DNA of 64,000 nucleotides from positions 726,222 through 790,221 of the forward strand of contig NZ_JAFG01000004.1 of assembly GCF_000519305.1 (NCBI RefSeq), in the 5' to 3' direction. Below, one piece after another: positions 34,335-42,687 of the stretch (positions are counted from its first letter, which is position 1; every line of letters starts with the position of its first letter). A model generated the notes under the pieces. It saw only the letters and a program-made list of their open reading frames with translations. It searched no databases and was not told the DNA's origin. This DNA is from Mesorhizobium ciceri WSM4083 (lineage in GTDB: Bacteria; Pseudomonadota; Alphaproteobacteria; Rhizobiales; Rhizobiaceae). The position numbers and the translations under genes were made by a program.

Positions 34335-34936
34335 AGCATCGAATTGCCGCCGATCTTTCAGGACTGCCGACCTTCGGGCATGGTCCGCGCAGCCCGACGT
34401 GGTGGGGCACGCTGGGCTTCATGGCACTCGAAGGCACCGGCTTCGCGCTGGCGGCGGGCGCTTATCTCTATCTAGCGACGTTGTGGCCCAACTGGCGTCT
34501 GAGCGCTCCGCAGCCCAACCATTGGCCGGGGACGATCGTGACGCTGCTTCTCATCCTCAGCCTGGTGCCGAACCACATCCTCAACCGTTACGCGAAGCAA
34601 TGCGCGATCGGGCCGGTGCGGATCGGCATGGTGGTGATGTCGCTGCTCGGTCTGGCCCCGCTTGTCGTGCGCTGGTTCGAGTTTCCGGCGCTGAACATCT
34701 ATTGGGACACCAATGCCTATGGATCCATGCTCTGGGTGCTGCTCGGGCTGCACACCATGCATCTCATAACAGATGTCGGCGACACCCTCGTGCTGACGGT
34801 GCTGATGTTCACGCGCCATGGCCATAGCGGCCGGCGCTTTGGCGATGTCGGCGACAATGTCTTCTACTGGGACTTCGTGGTCCTGACCTGGATTCCGATC
34901 TATCTGCTCATCTATTGGATGCCGAGGCTAGGCTGA
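34331..34936 (+). CDS. Cytochrome c oxidase subunit III-like protein (copy 2)
   Basis: 201-residue membrane protein matching the copy at 10786: SPTWWGTLGFMALEGTGFAL near the N-terminus, LGLHTMHLITDVGDTLVLTV, and the final FYWDFVVLTWIPIYLLIYWM. ATG overlaps the coxA stop. Five to six helices predicted. Completes the core oxidase of the second operon. Confidence 0.88.
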   Translation: MKHRIAADLSGLPTFGHGPRSPTWWGTLGFMALEGTGFALAAGAYLYLATLWPNWRLSAPQPNHWPGTIVTLLLILSLVPNHILNRYAKQCAIGPVRIGMVVMSLLGLAPLVVRWFEFPALNIYWDTNAYGSMLWVLLGLHTMHLITDVGDTLVLTVLMFTRHGHSGRRFGDVGDNVFYWDFVVLTWIPIYLLIYWMPRLG

Positions 34937-34937
34937 G

Positions 34938-35279
34938 ATGCGTGCATTGCGTTTGGGAACGTCTTGGGGTGGCCTTCTGTCGGGCCCGCTGGCCTGGGCA
35001 CTCTCGACGCAACTGAATTACGCTCTGGTCCCTTGGCAGTGCAACCGCCAGGTGCCGGTCGTGCTTCCCTTGGCGCTGCTGCTCGTCGTGTTGTCGCTGC
35101 TCGGCGGGGCGCTGTCGTGGCGGGCGAAGCGGCGAGGCGGTGCCGCATTCAAGCCGGAGCGTACGCGCGGCACAGAGCGCTTCGTCGCCAATCTCGGGAT
35201 GTTGTCGGCGTTGCTGTTTGCGCTTGTGATCCTCATGCAAGGCAGCGCGGCGCTGATCCTGGATGAGTGCCTGCGATGA
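34938..35279 (+). CDS. Small oxidase-linked membrane protein (copy 2)
   Basis: 113 residues, three hydrophobic segments, the same length as the copy at 11390 and in the same place after subunit III. Shared features: LGTSWGGLLSGPLAWALSTQ at the start, VPWQCNRQ, GGALSWRAK and a last helix ending ILDECLR. Function unknown; see the first copy. Its stop overlaps the ATG of the ctaG-like gene. Confidence 0.75.
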   Translation: MRALRLGTSWGGLLSGPLAWALSTQLNYALVPWQCNRQVPVVLPLALLLVVLSLLGGALSWRAKRRGGAAFKPERTRGTERFVANLGMLSALLFALVILMQGSAALILDECLR

Positions 35280-36154
35280 ACCTGGACGCGCTGTTCCCTA
35301 CTTCCATCTGCTACGGCGCCGGCGCGCCCGGGGCCGGGTGGACGCTCGCACTGCCCATCACCCTGCCACTTGCCGTGCTTACCCTGATATATGTCGTTGG
35401 CGCTGGCCGGCTTTGGCGGCGCAGCAGGCGCGGCAGGACTCTGCGGCTGCGCCAGGCTCTGCTGTTCACGGCCGGATGGAGCGTGTTGACAGCCGCATTG
35501 GTCAGCCCGATTCATGTGCTCGGCGAGCAGGTCTTTGCGGCGCATATGATCGAGCATGAACTGCTGATGGCCGTGACGGCGCCGCTGTTGGTCTCTGCCT
35601 GCCCGGCTGCGGCCTTGATGTGGGGCCTACCCATCCGGTTCCGGCGCATTCTGGGAATTGCCGGACACGCCAATTGGCTGAGGGTGGTCTGGGCCTTCGC
35701 AACGCGGCCGATCAGCGCGACCATTATCCACGGCATTGCTATATGGATTTGGCACATTCCGGTGTTGTTCGAGGCCGCGCTCGAACGCGGCGTGATGCAC
35801 TATGCACAGCACGCGAGCTTCTTCGGAACAGGGCTGCTGTTCTGGTGGGTCCTCTTGCCGCGTCCCGGCCGCCAGCAGGCCTATGGCAGCGCGGTGATAC
35901 ATCTCTTCGTCACCTCGCTGCACACCGGCCTGCTCGGCGTTCTCCTGTTGCTTTCGCCGCGGCTCTGGTACCCGGAGAATGCCGTGGGTGCGGCACTATG
36001 GAATTTGAGCCCCCTAGAAGACCAGCAGCTTGCCGGGCTGGTGATGTGGGTTCCGGCCGGATTGGTCTATGGCGGCGCAGCGCTGCTGCTGGCCGCGCTG
36101 TGGATCAAGGCGAGCGGAGGAAGGGAGGCGGCGCATGCGTACGAGCTTGTCTAA
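35276..36154 (+). CDS. CtaG/Caa3-type cytochrome c oxidase assembly factor (copy 2)
   Basis: 292-residue polytopic membrane protein, paralog of the gene at 6743 (MNLDALFPTSICYG at the start, HMIEHELLMAVTAPLLV, IWIWHIPVLFEAAL, MHYAQHASFFGTGLLFWWVL). In this operon it comes after the structural genes, in the first group before them. ATG at 35276 overlaps the preceding stop. Required for caa3 maturation in the family. Confidence 0.87.
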   Translation: MNLDALFPTSICYGAGAPGAGWTLALPITLPLAVLTLIYVVGAGRLWRRSRRGRTLRLRQALLFTAGWSVLTAALVSPIHVLGEQVFAAHMIEHELLMAVTAPLLVSACPAAALMWGLPIRFRRILGIAGHANWLRVVWAFATRPISATIIHGIAIWIWHIPVLFEAALERGVMHYAQHASFFGTGLLFWWVLLPRPGRQQAYGSAVIHLFVTSLHTGLLGVLLLLSPRLWYPENAVGAALWNLSPLEDQQLAGLVMWVPAGLVYGGAALLLAALWIKASGGREAAHAYELV

Positions 36155-36551
36155 ACTGCTTGCCGCCGTCATCGCCGCGCTGGTGCTGCTCGTCGCGTCC
36201 GTGGCCGGAATGACCTGGTGGTCCGATCGGGCCGCGCGCGTCCGCCACGAGGCGGAGGCGGCCACGGGCGGTGAGACTGCGAGGGCCTTGCCGATCATGA
36301 TTGCGAATGGCTGTTCCAGCTGCCATACGATTGCGGGCGTGCCGGGCGCGCAAGGGCAGGTCGGTCCTCGCCTGGATGCCAGTCTTGCTGGCCGCGTCTT
36401 TATCGGCGGCGGGCTGGCCAACAATCCAGAGAACCTGATCCGCTGGATACGATCGGCCAGGGAAATCAATCCGCACACCGCCATGCCGTCGACCCGGATT
36501 ACAGAGCAGCAGGCGCGCGATATCGCGGCTTACCTCTACGCTCTGAAATGA
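36135..36551 (+). CDS. Membrane-anchored monoheme cytochrome c (copy 2)
   Basis: 138 residues: N-terminal hydrophobic anchor (LLAAVIAALVLLVASVAG), heme site CSSCH in IANGCSSCHTIAGVPGAQG, and distal-methionine region TAMPSTRITEQQARDIAAYL. Last gene of the dehydrogenase-oxidase operon, overlapping the ctaG-like gene by 20 bases; an AGGAAGGGAGG stretch precedes the ATG at 36135. Paralog at 13172. Probably a second electron-entry point to the oxidase. Confidence 0.88.
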   Translation: MRTSLSKLLAAVIAALVLLVASVAGMTWWSDRAARVRHEAEAATGGETARALPIMIANGCSSCHTIAGVPGAQGQVGPRLDASLAGRVFIGGGLANNPENLIRWIRSAREINPHTAMPSTRITEQQARDIAAYLYALK

Positions 36552-36629
36552 CTCGAGCGGTTCACCGTTTGCAAAACAACGCGGGCCTTCTGAAGAGACC
36601 GACTATCGTTGATGCCGGATCATCTCAAG

Positions 36630-37469
36630 CTAGGTTTGACGCTGAGACGGATCGGAGATCCGGTCGCGCACGGCATGCTCGGTTTTGTCTGCTGTGGACT
36701 TCACGACCTCGCCGAGCTGATCGGCCATTGTGCCTGCTTCCATATGTTGCCGGCCAGCTTCCTGCTTGATAGTCTCATAGGCGTCGGCGGCGACCTGCTT
36801 GGCTTCATCCAGACCCCTGTCGAGCATGGTTTCGGCGGTGTCGCGAAGCTTGTCGCCATAGGCGCCTAGTTGCTCATCCTCCGTTGCGGTATGGGGCAGC
36901 ATTGCACCTATGGCAGCGCCGATGGCGAGACCGGCGGCCGCTACGGCCAAAGGTTGGTTCTCAAACAGTTCTTGGGCAGAGCGGGCGGTTTTCGCCGCCA
37001 TGTCGCCGGTCACCGATCTTGCAGTGGCCGTGCTGCCCGTCAAACCCTCGGCGGCGTTGCTTACCGCGCTCGAAACGGTATCGCTGACGCTGGTAGCAGC
37101 CGACGACAGCGATGAGGCGGCATCGGAAAGCGTGCTGCCAAGGCCTCCACGCTCCCCGTCATCCTGTCGTCCCGGCGCCGAAGGCATGGAGTACCCAGCC
37201 GAACCGTGGGGGGTGTTTGAGGTACCGCTGCCGAACATCAGCCAAGCCAGACCCGCGCCCACCATGGTGACCGGCAAAGGATTGTCTCGGACCTGTGTTC
37301 TGAGATTGCTGAGCATGGCCGAGCTCTCCCCTCCCGAGAACAGCCCGGCGAACTCATCCAGCAATTGTCCGGGGGTCATCTTGCCTCGAATGGATTCGGC
37401 GGTCTCCATCACCCGGGCGCGGGCTGCCTCGGCCTCGCGTTCAAGTTCGGCTGCGGATTTCTCAGTCAT
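36630..37469 (-). CDS. DUF3618-containing stress/envelope protein
   Basis: 279 residues. The N-terminal 60 carry the DUF3618 pattern (LEREAEAARARVMETAESIR, GKMTPGQLLDEF) and a short hydrophobic helix (NPLPVTMVGAGLAWLMFG). A long Ser/Ala/Thr-rich amphipathic region follows (SDAASSLSSAATSVSDTVSS), then a glycine-rich hydrophobic helix (PLAVAAAGLAIGAAIGAMLP) and a charged tail. Such proteins are common, with unknown function, in stress operons of Rhizobiales. Last gene of the operon led by the 24-residue peptide; ATG overlaps the stop of the preceding gene. Confidence 0.8.
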   Translation of the reverse strand: MTEKSAAELEREAEAARARVMETAESIRGKMTPGQLLDEFAGLFSGGESSAMLSNLRTQVRDNPLPVTMVGAGLAWLMFGSGTSNTPHGSAGYSMPSAPGRQDDGERGGLGSTLSDAASSLSSAATSVSDTVSSAVSNAAEGLTGSTATARSVTGDMAAKTARSAQELFENQPLAVAAAGLAIGAAIGAMLPHTATEDEQLGAYGDKLRDTAETMLDRGLDEAKQVAADAYETIKQEAGRQHMEAGTMADQLGEVVKSTADKTEHAVRDRISDPSQRQT

Positions 37470-37858
37470 CTCACTTGTTCCTTGATCACGCTCGCGTCGC
37501 GCTTGAGCTGTTCCTGGGTCCGGTCGGGGGTAAGTTCCGAAGGCGTCATGCTGGCCATCCCGGTCCGCAGCAGGATGACGCCGAGGATCGCCACGACCAC
37601 ACCGACCAGCAGGGAAGACCACCCCGCGCCAAGCCCTGCCCGCGTCAGCGCGATAACGAGTGCCTGCAGCAACACCAATAATGCCGCGAGCAGGCAGATC
37701 GCGCCGCCCAGCACTTCCGCGGCACCTGCTCCGGCTTTGGTAAGCTTTTCAGAGAGCTCCGCCCGAAACAGCCTGGCCTCGGTTTGCACCAAAGTGGTGA
37801 CATTCTGGGCCAAGTCGGTGATCAGTCCGGGAAGGCTGGGATTGTCCTGGGTGTTCAT
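37466..37858 (-). CDS. Phage-holin-like (holin 3_6 family) membrane protein
   Basis: 130 residues with two adjacent hydrophobic segments (GGAICLLAALLVLLQALVIA and LLVGVVVAILGVILL) between charged ends, the layout of the Phage_holin_3_6/YqjE-like family. In bacteria this family is chromosomal, sits next to DUF3618 proteins as here, and is not phage lysis machinery. ATG at 37858 overlaps the upstream gene's stop. Confidence 0.82.
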   Translation of the reverse strand: MNTQDNPSLPGLITDLAQNVTTLVQTEARLFRAELSEKLTKAGAGAAEVLGGAICLLAALLVLLQALVIALTRAGLGAGWSSLLVGVVVAILGVILLRTGMASMTPSELTPDRTQEQLKRDASVIKEQVR

Positions 37859-38463
37859 CTGTCCTGCTCCGCGTTCTGCGTGGCCCCATCATCGCCAACG
37901 AGGCCCGAATCCTGCGAACGATCAACGGACCAACGCTGTGACTGATCGGTGTGTGATTTGAGGTCTCCCGCAGCATCCTGGAATTCTGGACCCGCCGGCG
38001 GAGAAGCCTTGATGAACCGCCCGAGAGCCAATCCGGCCAATACCGATCCGGCAAGCAGGACACCGGGATTTTGCCGGCCAAAGGACTGCACGTCCTCCAA
38101 GACCTGGCCGAACGGTTTCTGTTTCAATGACGATGAAAGCCGCTCCAAGCCACCGGCGGCATCCAATGCGAACTTCGATGCGTTCCTTTCATCGTTGTTG
38201 GCCAGATGATCACTGGCCGCGCGCAGTGCGCCGCCCAGCGCCGCCAGACTCGATCCGATGTCGCGCTGAGCTTCCTCCGCCTTGTCGGAAATGACCTCCT
38301 TGGCTTCAGATGCATAATCGCCAGCCTTACGGGTCACCGTGTCACGCGCGTCGTGAAGCAACTCGCTGGCACGTTCTTGTTCCTGGCGAAGCCTGTCGGA
38401 AACGTCGCTTTTCGCCTTGTCGAAATCGGTGGGCTGTCCGCCCTGATCGTTCTCATGCTGCAT
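37855..38463 (-). CDS. Hydrophilic LEA/apolipoprotein-like stress protein with one membrane helix
   Basis: 202 residues. Residues 10-130 form a charged heptad-rich helix (DVSDRLRQEQERASELLHDA onward, SDKAEEAQRDIGSSLAALGG), reminiscent of LEA or nutrient-deprivation proteins. A short hydrophobic segment GVLLAGSVLAGLALGRFI follows, then a polar tail. Start ATG 38463 (MQHENDQGG) fits better than the longer open frame, which runs into the small peptide gene upstream. Part of the stress-type operon; function unknown. Confidence 0.75.
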   Translation of the reverse strand: MQHENDQGGQPTDFDKAKSDVSDRLRQEQERASELLHDARDTVTRKAGDYASEAKEVISDKAEEAQRDIGSSLAALGGALRAASDHLANNDERNASKFALDAAGGLERLSSSLKQKPFGQVLEDVQSFGRQNPGVLLAGSVLAGLALGRFIKASPPAGPEFQDAAGDLKSHTDQSQRWSVDRSQDSGLVGDDGATQNAEQDR

Positions 38464-38470
38464 GGGCCAC

Positions 38471-38545
38471 CTAGTGAAGACCGAGGAAGGAGAGGACCGC
38501 GAGCACGACAACGATAAGGCCGATAAGATAGATGACACTGTTCAT
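38471..38545 (-). CDS. 24-residue single-helix membrane peptide
   Basis: Encodes MNSVIYLIGLIVVVLAVLSF plus LGLH, one complete membrane-spanning helix. Evidence that it is real: a GGAGG 8 bases before the ATG, an EcfG promoter whose predicted transcript begins some 15-20 bases before the start codon, and tight coupling (7 bases) to the next gene. I recall similar tiny peptides in Rhizobiales genomes. Too short for routine gene callers. Probably membrane-stress related (inference). Confidence 0.75.
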   Translation of the reverse strand: MNSVIYLIGLIVVVLAVLSFLGLH

Positions 38546-38568
38546 GTGCACGTCCTCCGTGGCTTCCC

Positions 38569-38593
38569 AACTTCGTGGAACCTCCGATGTTCC
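38569..38593 (-). promoter_or_regulatory. Putative EcfG promoter
   Basis: GGAAC (38593-38589) and GTT (38571-38569) on the minus strand, 17-base spacer. It leads the four-gene operon 38545-36630. Confidence 0.65.
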
Positions 38594-39009
38594 ACTAGGT
38601 GAAAGCATTTATGATCAGGCTGAAACGGAGAGCTCGTCGGCACGCAACAATCATGAATGAGCTGAGCTGCCCCTCATGCGGAGCTTCAGTGGCTCGAGTA
38701 CAAACCTTGTGCTCCCGACTGCGCGCGGGTCGAGCGGAAGGCCGCCGGTTGCCTCGGCTTTGACTGACCTTTGTCTATTCGGCTGTCCGCCTGTCGATCA
38801 TCTGCTCGCTCTGGACGCCCGGCACGTCCCTGCGCTGTTGGACGCCTTCAACGAAGCGAGGATGAAGGCATAGAATACGTGCTGATGCTTCATTCTCCTG
38901 CGGGGAGGAGCAGAGATATTCAGTTGCCCATGTCTTCGAACGCCGCGACTGCTGCATGGTGTCGTGTGCACGCGCTCCGACGGATTGTTCCGTCCGAGCA
39001 ACACCTAAT
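38594..39009. other. Intergenic region, no gene seen
   Basis: About 415 bases. Short frames on both strands lack ribosome binding sites and recognisable products. No strong hairpin or repeat noted. Confidence 0.5.
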
Positions 39010-39927
39010 TCATGCAACCTTGGAAAACAGGGCGACGTCGCATCTGGCCAAGCCGTAGCGCCACCGATGATCGGTCGTGGCGACCCGGCTTTGATAAAAC
39101 AGCGAAAGTTGGCTGCCTTCGATCATCACTGTCGAGTGGCCGTTCTCTCCCGGCTGGCCTGGTTCCAGCACCGGGCCAATCGACAGGTAAGGTCCAGCAA
39201 CGTCATCGGCAATGGCAAAAAACACGCGTTGCCGGTTTCCTCGAAGGCCATTCGGGAGAAAACAAGTGGCATTGAGAAGCACGCGGCCGTCCGGCAATTC
39301 GACCAGTTGTGCACCCTCTATGCCCCATTCGTAGTCGGGATCCTCTCTCGTGTTGTGGTGAGGAACTTCATTATGGTCGAGGATCTTGCCGATCCGCTTC
39401 CAGGGACCGAACCACGAGTCGGATTGGCTACGCGCGAGATAGATGTCGGGCTGCGGCACCCTGGTGAATTTTGGCATTGCGGAATAGACGAGGTAGCGCT
39501 TGCCGCCAACAACTGCGGGATGCGGATCGTAAATGCCATCCTCCTCCGTGTCCGGAATGGCGAGAATAGCCGGGCTAAGAACCACCCAATGGAACCCGTC
39601 ATTGGAAACCGCATGCTCGCAGCGGCCACCAGACTTCATGAACTCAGTCTGGATAAACATGTGAAAGACGCCGCTTTCGTGAATGACCCCCGGAGCCGCA
39701 ACACCACTCCCATTGATAGGAAGCTCGATCGACTGATGCTCGGTCCACGGCCCATAAAGGTCCGGCGCAGTGGCATGCAGAATCCTCCAAGTCTCGGTGG
39801 TTACCGTGCCGCTTGAGCCGAAGACGTGCCACAGGCTGCCATCGAAGACAGGGCAAGGGTCTTTGAGATCATCCACGCTTTGCGGATGAAACAGCGGAAA
39901 AACGTTGGTTGAAAAGTCGATCTTCAT
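39010..39927 (-). CDS. Five-bladed beta-propeller glycosidase-like protein (GH43/GH130-like)
   Basis: 305 residues resembling the five-bladed propeller glycoside hydrolases and phosphorylases. Repeated blade motifs are visible: DLKDPCPVFDGSLWHVFGSS with an acidic residue before the first blade, PGVIHESGVFHMFIQTEF, IYDPHPAVVGGKRYLVYSAM and IEGAQLVELPDGRVLLNA. No signal peptide at the chosen ATG (39927), though the longer open frame cannot be excluded. It probably acts on or transfers a glycan related to the neighbouring polysaccharide genes. The specific clan is uncertain. Confidence 0.7.
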   Translation of the reverse strand: MKIDFSTNVFPLFHPQSVDDLKDPCPVFDGSLWHVFGSSGTVTTETWRILHATAPDLYGPWTEHQSIELPINGSGVAAPGVIHESGVFHMFIQTEFMKSGGRCEHAVSNDGFHWVVLSPAILAIPDTEEDGIYDPHPAVVGGKRYLVYSAMPKFTRVPQPDIYLARSQSDSWFGPWKRIGKILDHNEVPHHNTREDPDYEWGIEGAQLVELPDGRVLLNATCFLPNGLRGNRQRVFFAIADDVAGPYLSIGPVLEPGQPGENGHSTVMIEGSQLSLFYQSRVATTDHRWRYGLARCDVALFSKVA

Positions 39928-40166
39928 ATCAGCCCCGGAATTCGCCTGGCACGGACTCGCCAGTGATGCGGGCGAATCAACTTGATGTCCTGCATATTTT
40001 ATAGCGAGCGACTTCAACGCAAATACGGCAAGCCCGTTCTCCACCGGCATTCCCCCGTCGCCCACGCTTTCAAAGCCCGGCGACGCGTGGTGGGCGTTCT
40101 CAGCTTCGCGGAAATATCGTCGCATTCGTCATCCGAGCGGTGACCGAGAGCTCTTCACCTCACCTT

Positions 40167-40191
40167 GGAACAACTCACGTGCTGGAAAGTT
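40167..40191 (+). promoter_or_regulatory. Putative EcfG promoter of the glycosyltransferase-glf unit
   Basis: GGAAC (40167-40171), 17 bases, GTT (40189-40191), with a leader of about 85 bases to the ATG at 40284. The intergenic space 39928-40283 holds nothing else that I recognise. Confidence 0.5.
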
Positions 40192-40283
40192 AGGAGCTGG
40201 CATCGAAGTCTATTTCTCCTCGATCCGCGCTTAACAAATGTTAGTCGTAACATAAACTAAAGATTACAGGAAGGAACGTCTCA

Positions 40284-41456
40284 ATGGAAGCAGCCTTGGG
40301 CAGGGTATCCGCCAGTAAACACACTGGCAGGGAAAATCTACTGGTTTGCTTCTCCCATTTGCGATGGAATTTCGTTCATCAACGGCCGCAGCATATCCTC
40401 GCCCTCGCATCCAAGCAGCAGAGAGTGGTCTACTTTGAAGAGCCTGTTTTCGAAGAACTGCCACAGCCGCAGATACGGACGAGCGAGGCGTCGCCAAACA
40501 TTCTAATCGTGACACCAGTGCTGCCGCTCGGCGCGTCGGCCGCGAAATCAGATGCCGTGCAGCGGAGATTTGTTCAGCAGATCATAGCTTCTATGCCGCA
40601 CAGCCGGCTGATCGCCTGGTATTACACGCCGATGGCTCTCCGCTTCACGGAGTTCCTTGACCCAGACATATGCGTCTACGACTGCATGGACGAACTCTCC
40701 GCCTTCAAGAATGCGCCGCCCGAACTGGCGCAGATGGAAAAGGCACTTCTGTGCCGCGCCGATCTCGTTTTCACCGGTGGCCTGAGCTTGTTCGAGACCA
40801 AGCGCCGCCTGCATCAGGCTATTTACCCCTTTCCGAGCAGCATCGATGTGAAACACTTTCACAAGGCAAGGCTGCCAGGAAAGGACCCAACCGATCAGGC
40901 CGGCATTCCTCACCCGAGGGTGGGGTATTTCGGCGTCATCGACGAGCGGCTGGACGCCGGACTCGTGGCGCTAGCGGCGCGGACGATGCCGGACGTGCAT
41001 TTCGTCATGATTGGCCCCGTGGTCAAAATCGATCCTGCAATCCTGCCGAAGGCCGACAACCTGCATTGGTTGGGTGCCAAGGCCTACTGCGACCTGCCCG
41101 ATTATCTGCGCCATTGGGATGCCGGCTGGATGCCGTTTGCACTCAACGAGGCGACCCGGTTCATCAGCCCAACCAAGACGCCAGAGTTCCTGGCGGCGGG
41201 CCTGCCCGTAATCTCGACGGCAATCGTTGACGTTGTGCGCAGCTACGGCGCTGCTGGACTGGTAGAAATCGCCGACAGTGACGACTTGGAGAGCAAGCTG
41301 CGCTCCATGCTTTTGCGACCGCGTGAGATGCTGCTGCCGCAAGTCGATGCCTATCTGGCTGACATGTCGTGGGAAAGAACATGGAAGGCCATGGCCGCTC
41401 ACATTGAGGGCGCCTACCGACGCAAGAAGGTCGTCCCGTTGCGCAGGAGCGCATAG
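40284..41456 (+). CDS. GT4-like glycosyltransferase
   Basis: A 390-residue cytosolic GT-B fold glycosyltransferase. N-terminal LVCFSHLRWNFVHQRPQHIL is the conserved opening of a group usually paired with UDP-galactopyranose mutase. CVYDCMDELSAF and a nucleotide-sugar domain follow (RVGYFGVIDERLDAGLVALA, FVMIGPVVKIDPAILP, SPTKTPEFLAAGLPVIST with the sugar-nucleotide-binding E). AGGAAGGAAC precedes the ATG. Two bases separate it from glf, so it probably transfers galactofuranose or builds the same glycan. Confidence 0.9.
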   Translation: MEAALGRVSASKHTGRENLLVCFSHLRWNFVHQRPQHILALASKQQRVVYFEEPVFEELPQPQIRTSEASPNILIVTPVLPLGASAAKSDAVQRRFVQQIIASMPHSRLIAWYYTPMALRFTEFLDPDICVYDCMDELSAFKNAPPELAQMEKALLCRADLVFTGGLSLFETKRRLHQAIYPFPSSIDVKHFHKARLPGKDPTDQAGIPHPRVGYFGVIDERLDAGLVALAARTMPDVHFVMIGPVVKIDPAILPKADNLHWLGAKAYCDLPDYLRHWDAGWMPFALNEATRFISPTKTPEFLAAGLPVISTAIVDVVRSYGAAGLVEIADSDDLESKLRSMLLRPREMLLPQVDAYLADMSWERTWKAMAAHIEGAYRRKKVVPLRRSA

Positions 41457-41458
41457 CC

Positions 41459-42601
41459 ATGTTCGATTGGCTGATCGTCGGCGCGGGGTTTGCCGGCAGC
41501 GTGCTTGCCGAAAGAATAGCCTCGCAGCGTCACGAAAGCGTTCTCTTGGTCGATCGCCGCAGCCATGTCGGCGGCAACGCCTATGATTGCTATAATGAAG
41601 CCGGCATCCTCATCCATCGTTACGGGCCTCATATTTTTCACACCAACAGCCAGTCGATCGTGGACTACCTCTCGCAGTTCACCCAATGGCGCACATACGA
41701 GCACAGGGTTCTGGCGGCGGTCGATGGGAAACTGCTTCCCATCCCGATCAATCTCGACACGATAAACCGCCTTTATGGCCTCGAGTTGAATTCCGCACAG
41801 TTGGAGGAGTTCTTCGCATCGCGGCGCGAGACGGTAGAGGACGTGCGAACGGCCGAGGATGTTGTCGTCAGCACCGTGGGACGCGAGCTCTACGAGAAGT
41901 TTTTCCGTGGCTATACAAGGAAGCAATGGGGCGTCGATCCGAACCAGCTGAGCAAATCAGTGACGGCACGAGTGCCGACCAGGACCAACCGCGATGACCG
42001 CTATTTCAGCGACAGCTTCCAGAAGATGCCTGCCGGCGGATACACGAGGATGTTCGAGCGCATGCTCGATCACCCGAACATCAAGGTCATGCTGCAGACC
42101 GACTTCCGCGAAATTCGTGACGAGATACCATTTAACCGCCTGATCTATACCGGCCCGATCGACGAGTACTTCGGCTGGCAGCTAGGGCGTCTTCCTTATC
42201 GTTCGCTCCGTTTCGAGCACGTCACCCTCGACCAAGAGCAGTTTCAGCCGGTTGCCGTCGTCAATTATCCCCAGACGGAAGATTACACCCGCATCACCGA
42301 GTACAAACATCTGACCGGCCAGCAGAACGCGCGCACCAGCCTGACCTACGAATATCCCACCGATATCGGGGACCCGTACTATCCGGTGCCGCGGGCCGAA
42401 AACGAAGAGCTCTTCAAGCGCTACGAAGCGCTTGGCGCAACCTGTCCCGACGTGTGGTTTGTCGGTCGCCTTGCAACCTACCGCTACTACAACATGGATC
42501 AGGTAGTCGGGCAGGCCCTGGCAACCTTCGCCCGCATCCAAAAGAGCGTCCCGGAATGGGCGAGCGCGGGGAAGGCGTCGTTGGCCGAAGGGGCGCTGTA
42601 G
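41459..42601 (+). CDS. glf: UDP-galactopyranose mutase
   Basis: 380-residue flavoenzyme that converts UDP-galactopyranose to UDP-galactofuranose for surface polysaccharide synthesis. FAD-binding GAGFAGSVLAERIAS, VDRRSHVGGNAYD, and the substrate-site block YGPHIFHTNS. The lid and active-site stretch is KQWGVDPNQLSKSVTARVP, with DRYFSDSFQKMPAGGYTRMF after it; the C-terminal FAD contact is TYRYYNMDQVVGQAL. Length is normal for bacterial Glf. Same transcript as the upstream glycosyltransferase. Confidence 0.96.
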   Translation: MFDWLIVGAGFAGSVLAERIASQRHESVLLVDRRSHVGGNAYDCYNEAGILIHRYGPHIFHTNSQSIVDYLSQFTQWRTYEHRVLAAVDGKLLPIPINLDTINRLYGLELNSAQLEEFFASRRETVEDVRTAEDVVVSTVGRELYEKFFRGYTRKQWGVDPNQLSKSVTARVPTRTNRDDRYFSDSFQKMPAGGYTRMFERMLDHPNIKVMLQTDFREIRDEIPFNRLIYTGPIDEYFGWQLGRLPYRSLRFEHVTLDQEQFQPVAVVNYPQTEDYTRITEYKHLTGQQNARTSLTYEYPTDIGDPYYPVPRAENEELFKRYEALGATCPDVWFVGRLATYRYYNMDQVVGQALATFARIQKSVPEWASAGKASLAEGAL

Positions 42602-42687
42602 CTCCCACCCGGACGTATTTGGGAGCATCGAGCGTGGCAACGCGGCGCCCACCGGCGCTCGCAATAGTCCTCGTGCAGCTCAGGTAT

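Noticed and set aside
37466..37858. Holin-like protein taken as a sign of a prophage
   Set aside because: The family is chromosomal in Rhizobiales, it sits in a DUF3618 stress operon, and no other phage genes are present.
42601..42687. Possible terminator between glf and the convergent glycosidase
   Set aside because: Only a short GAGCG/CGCTC pairing with a long loop; not convincing.
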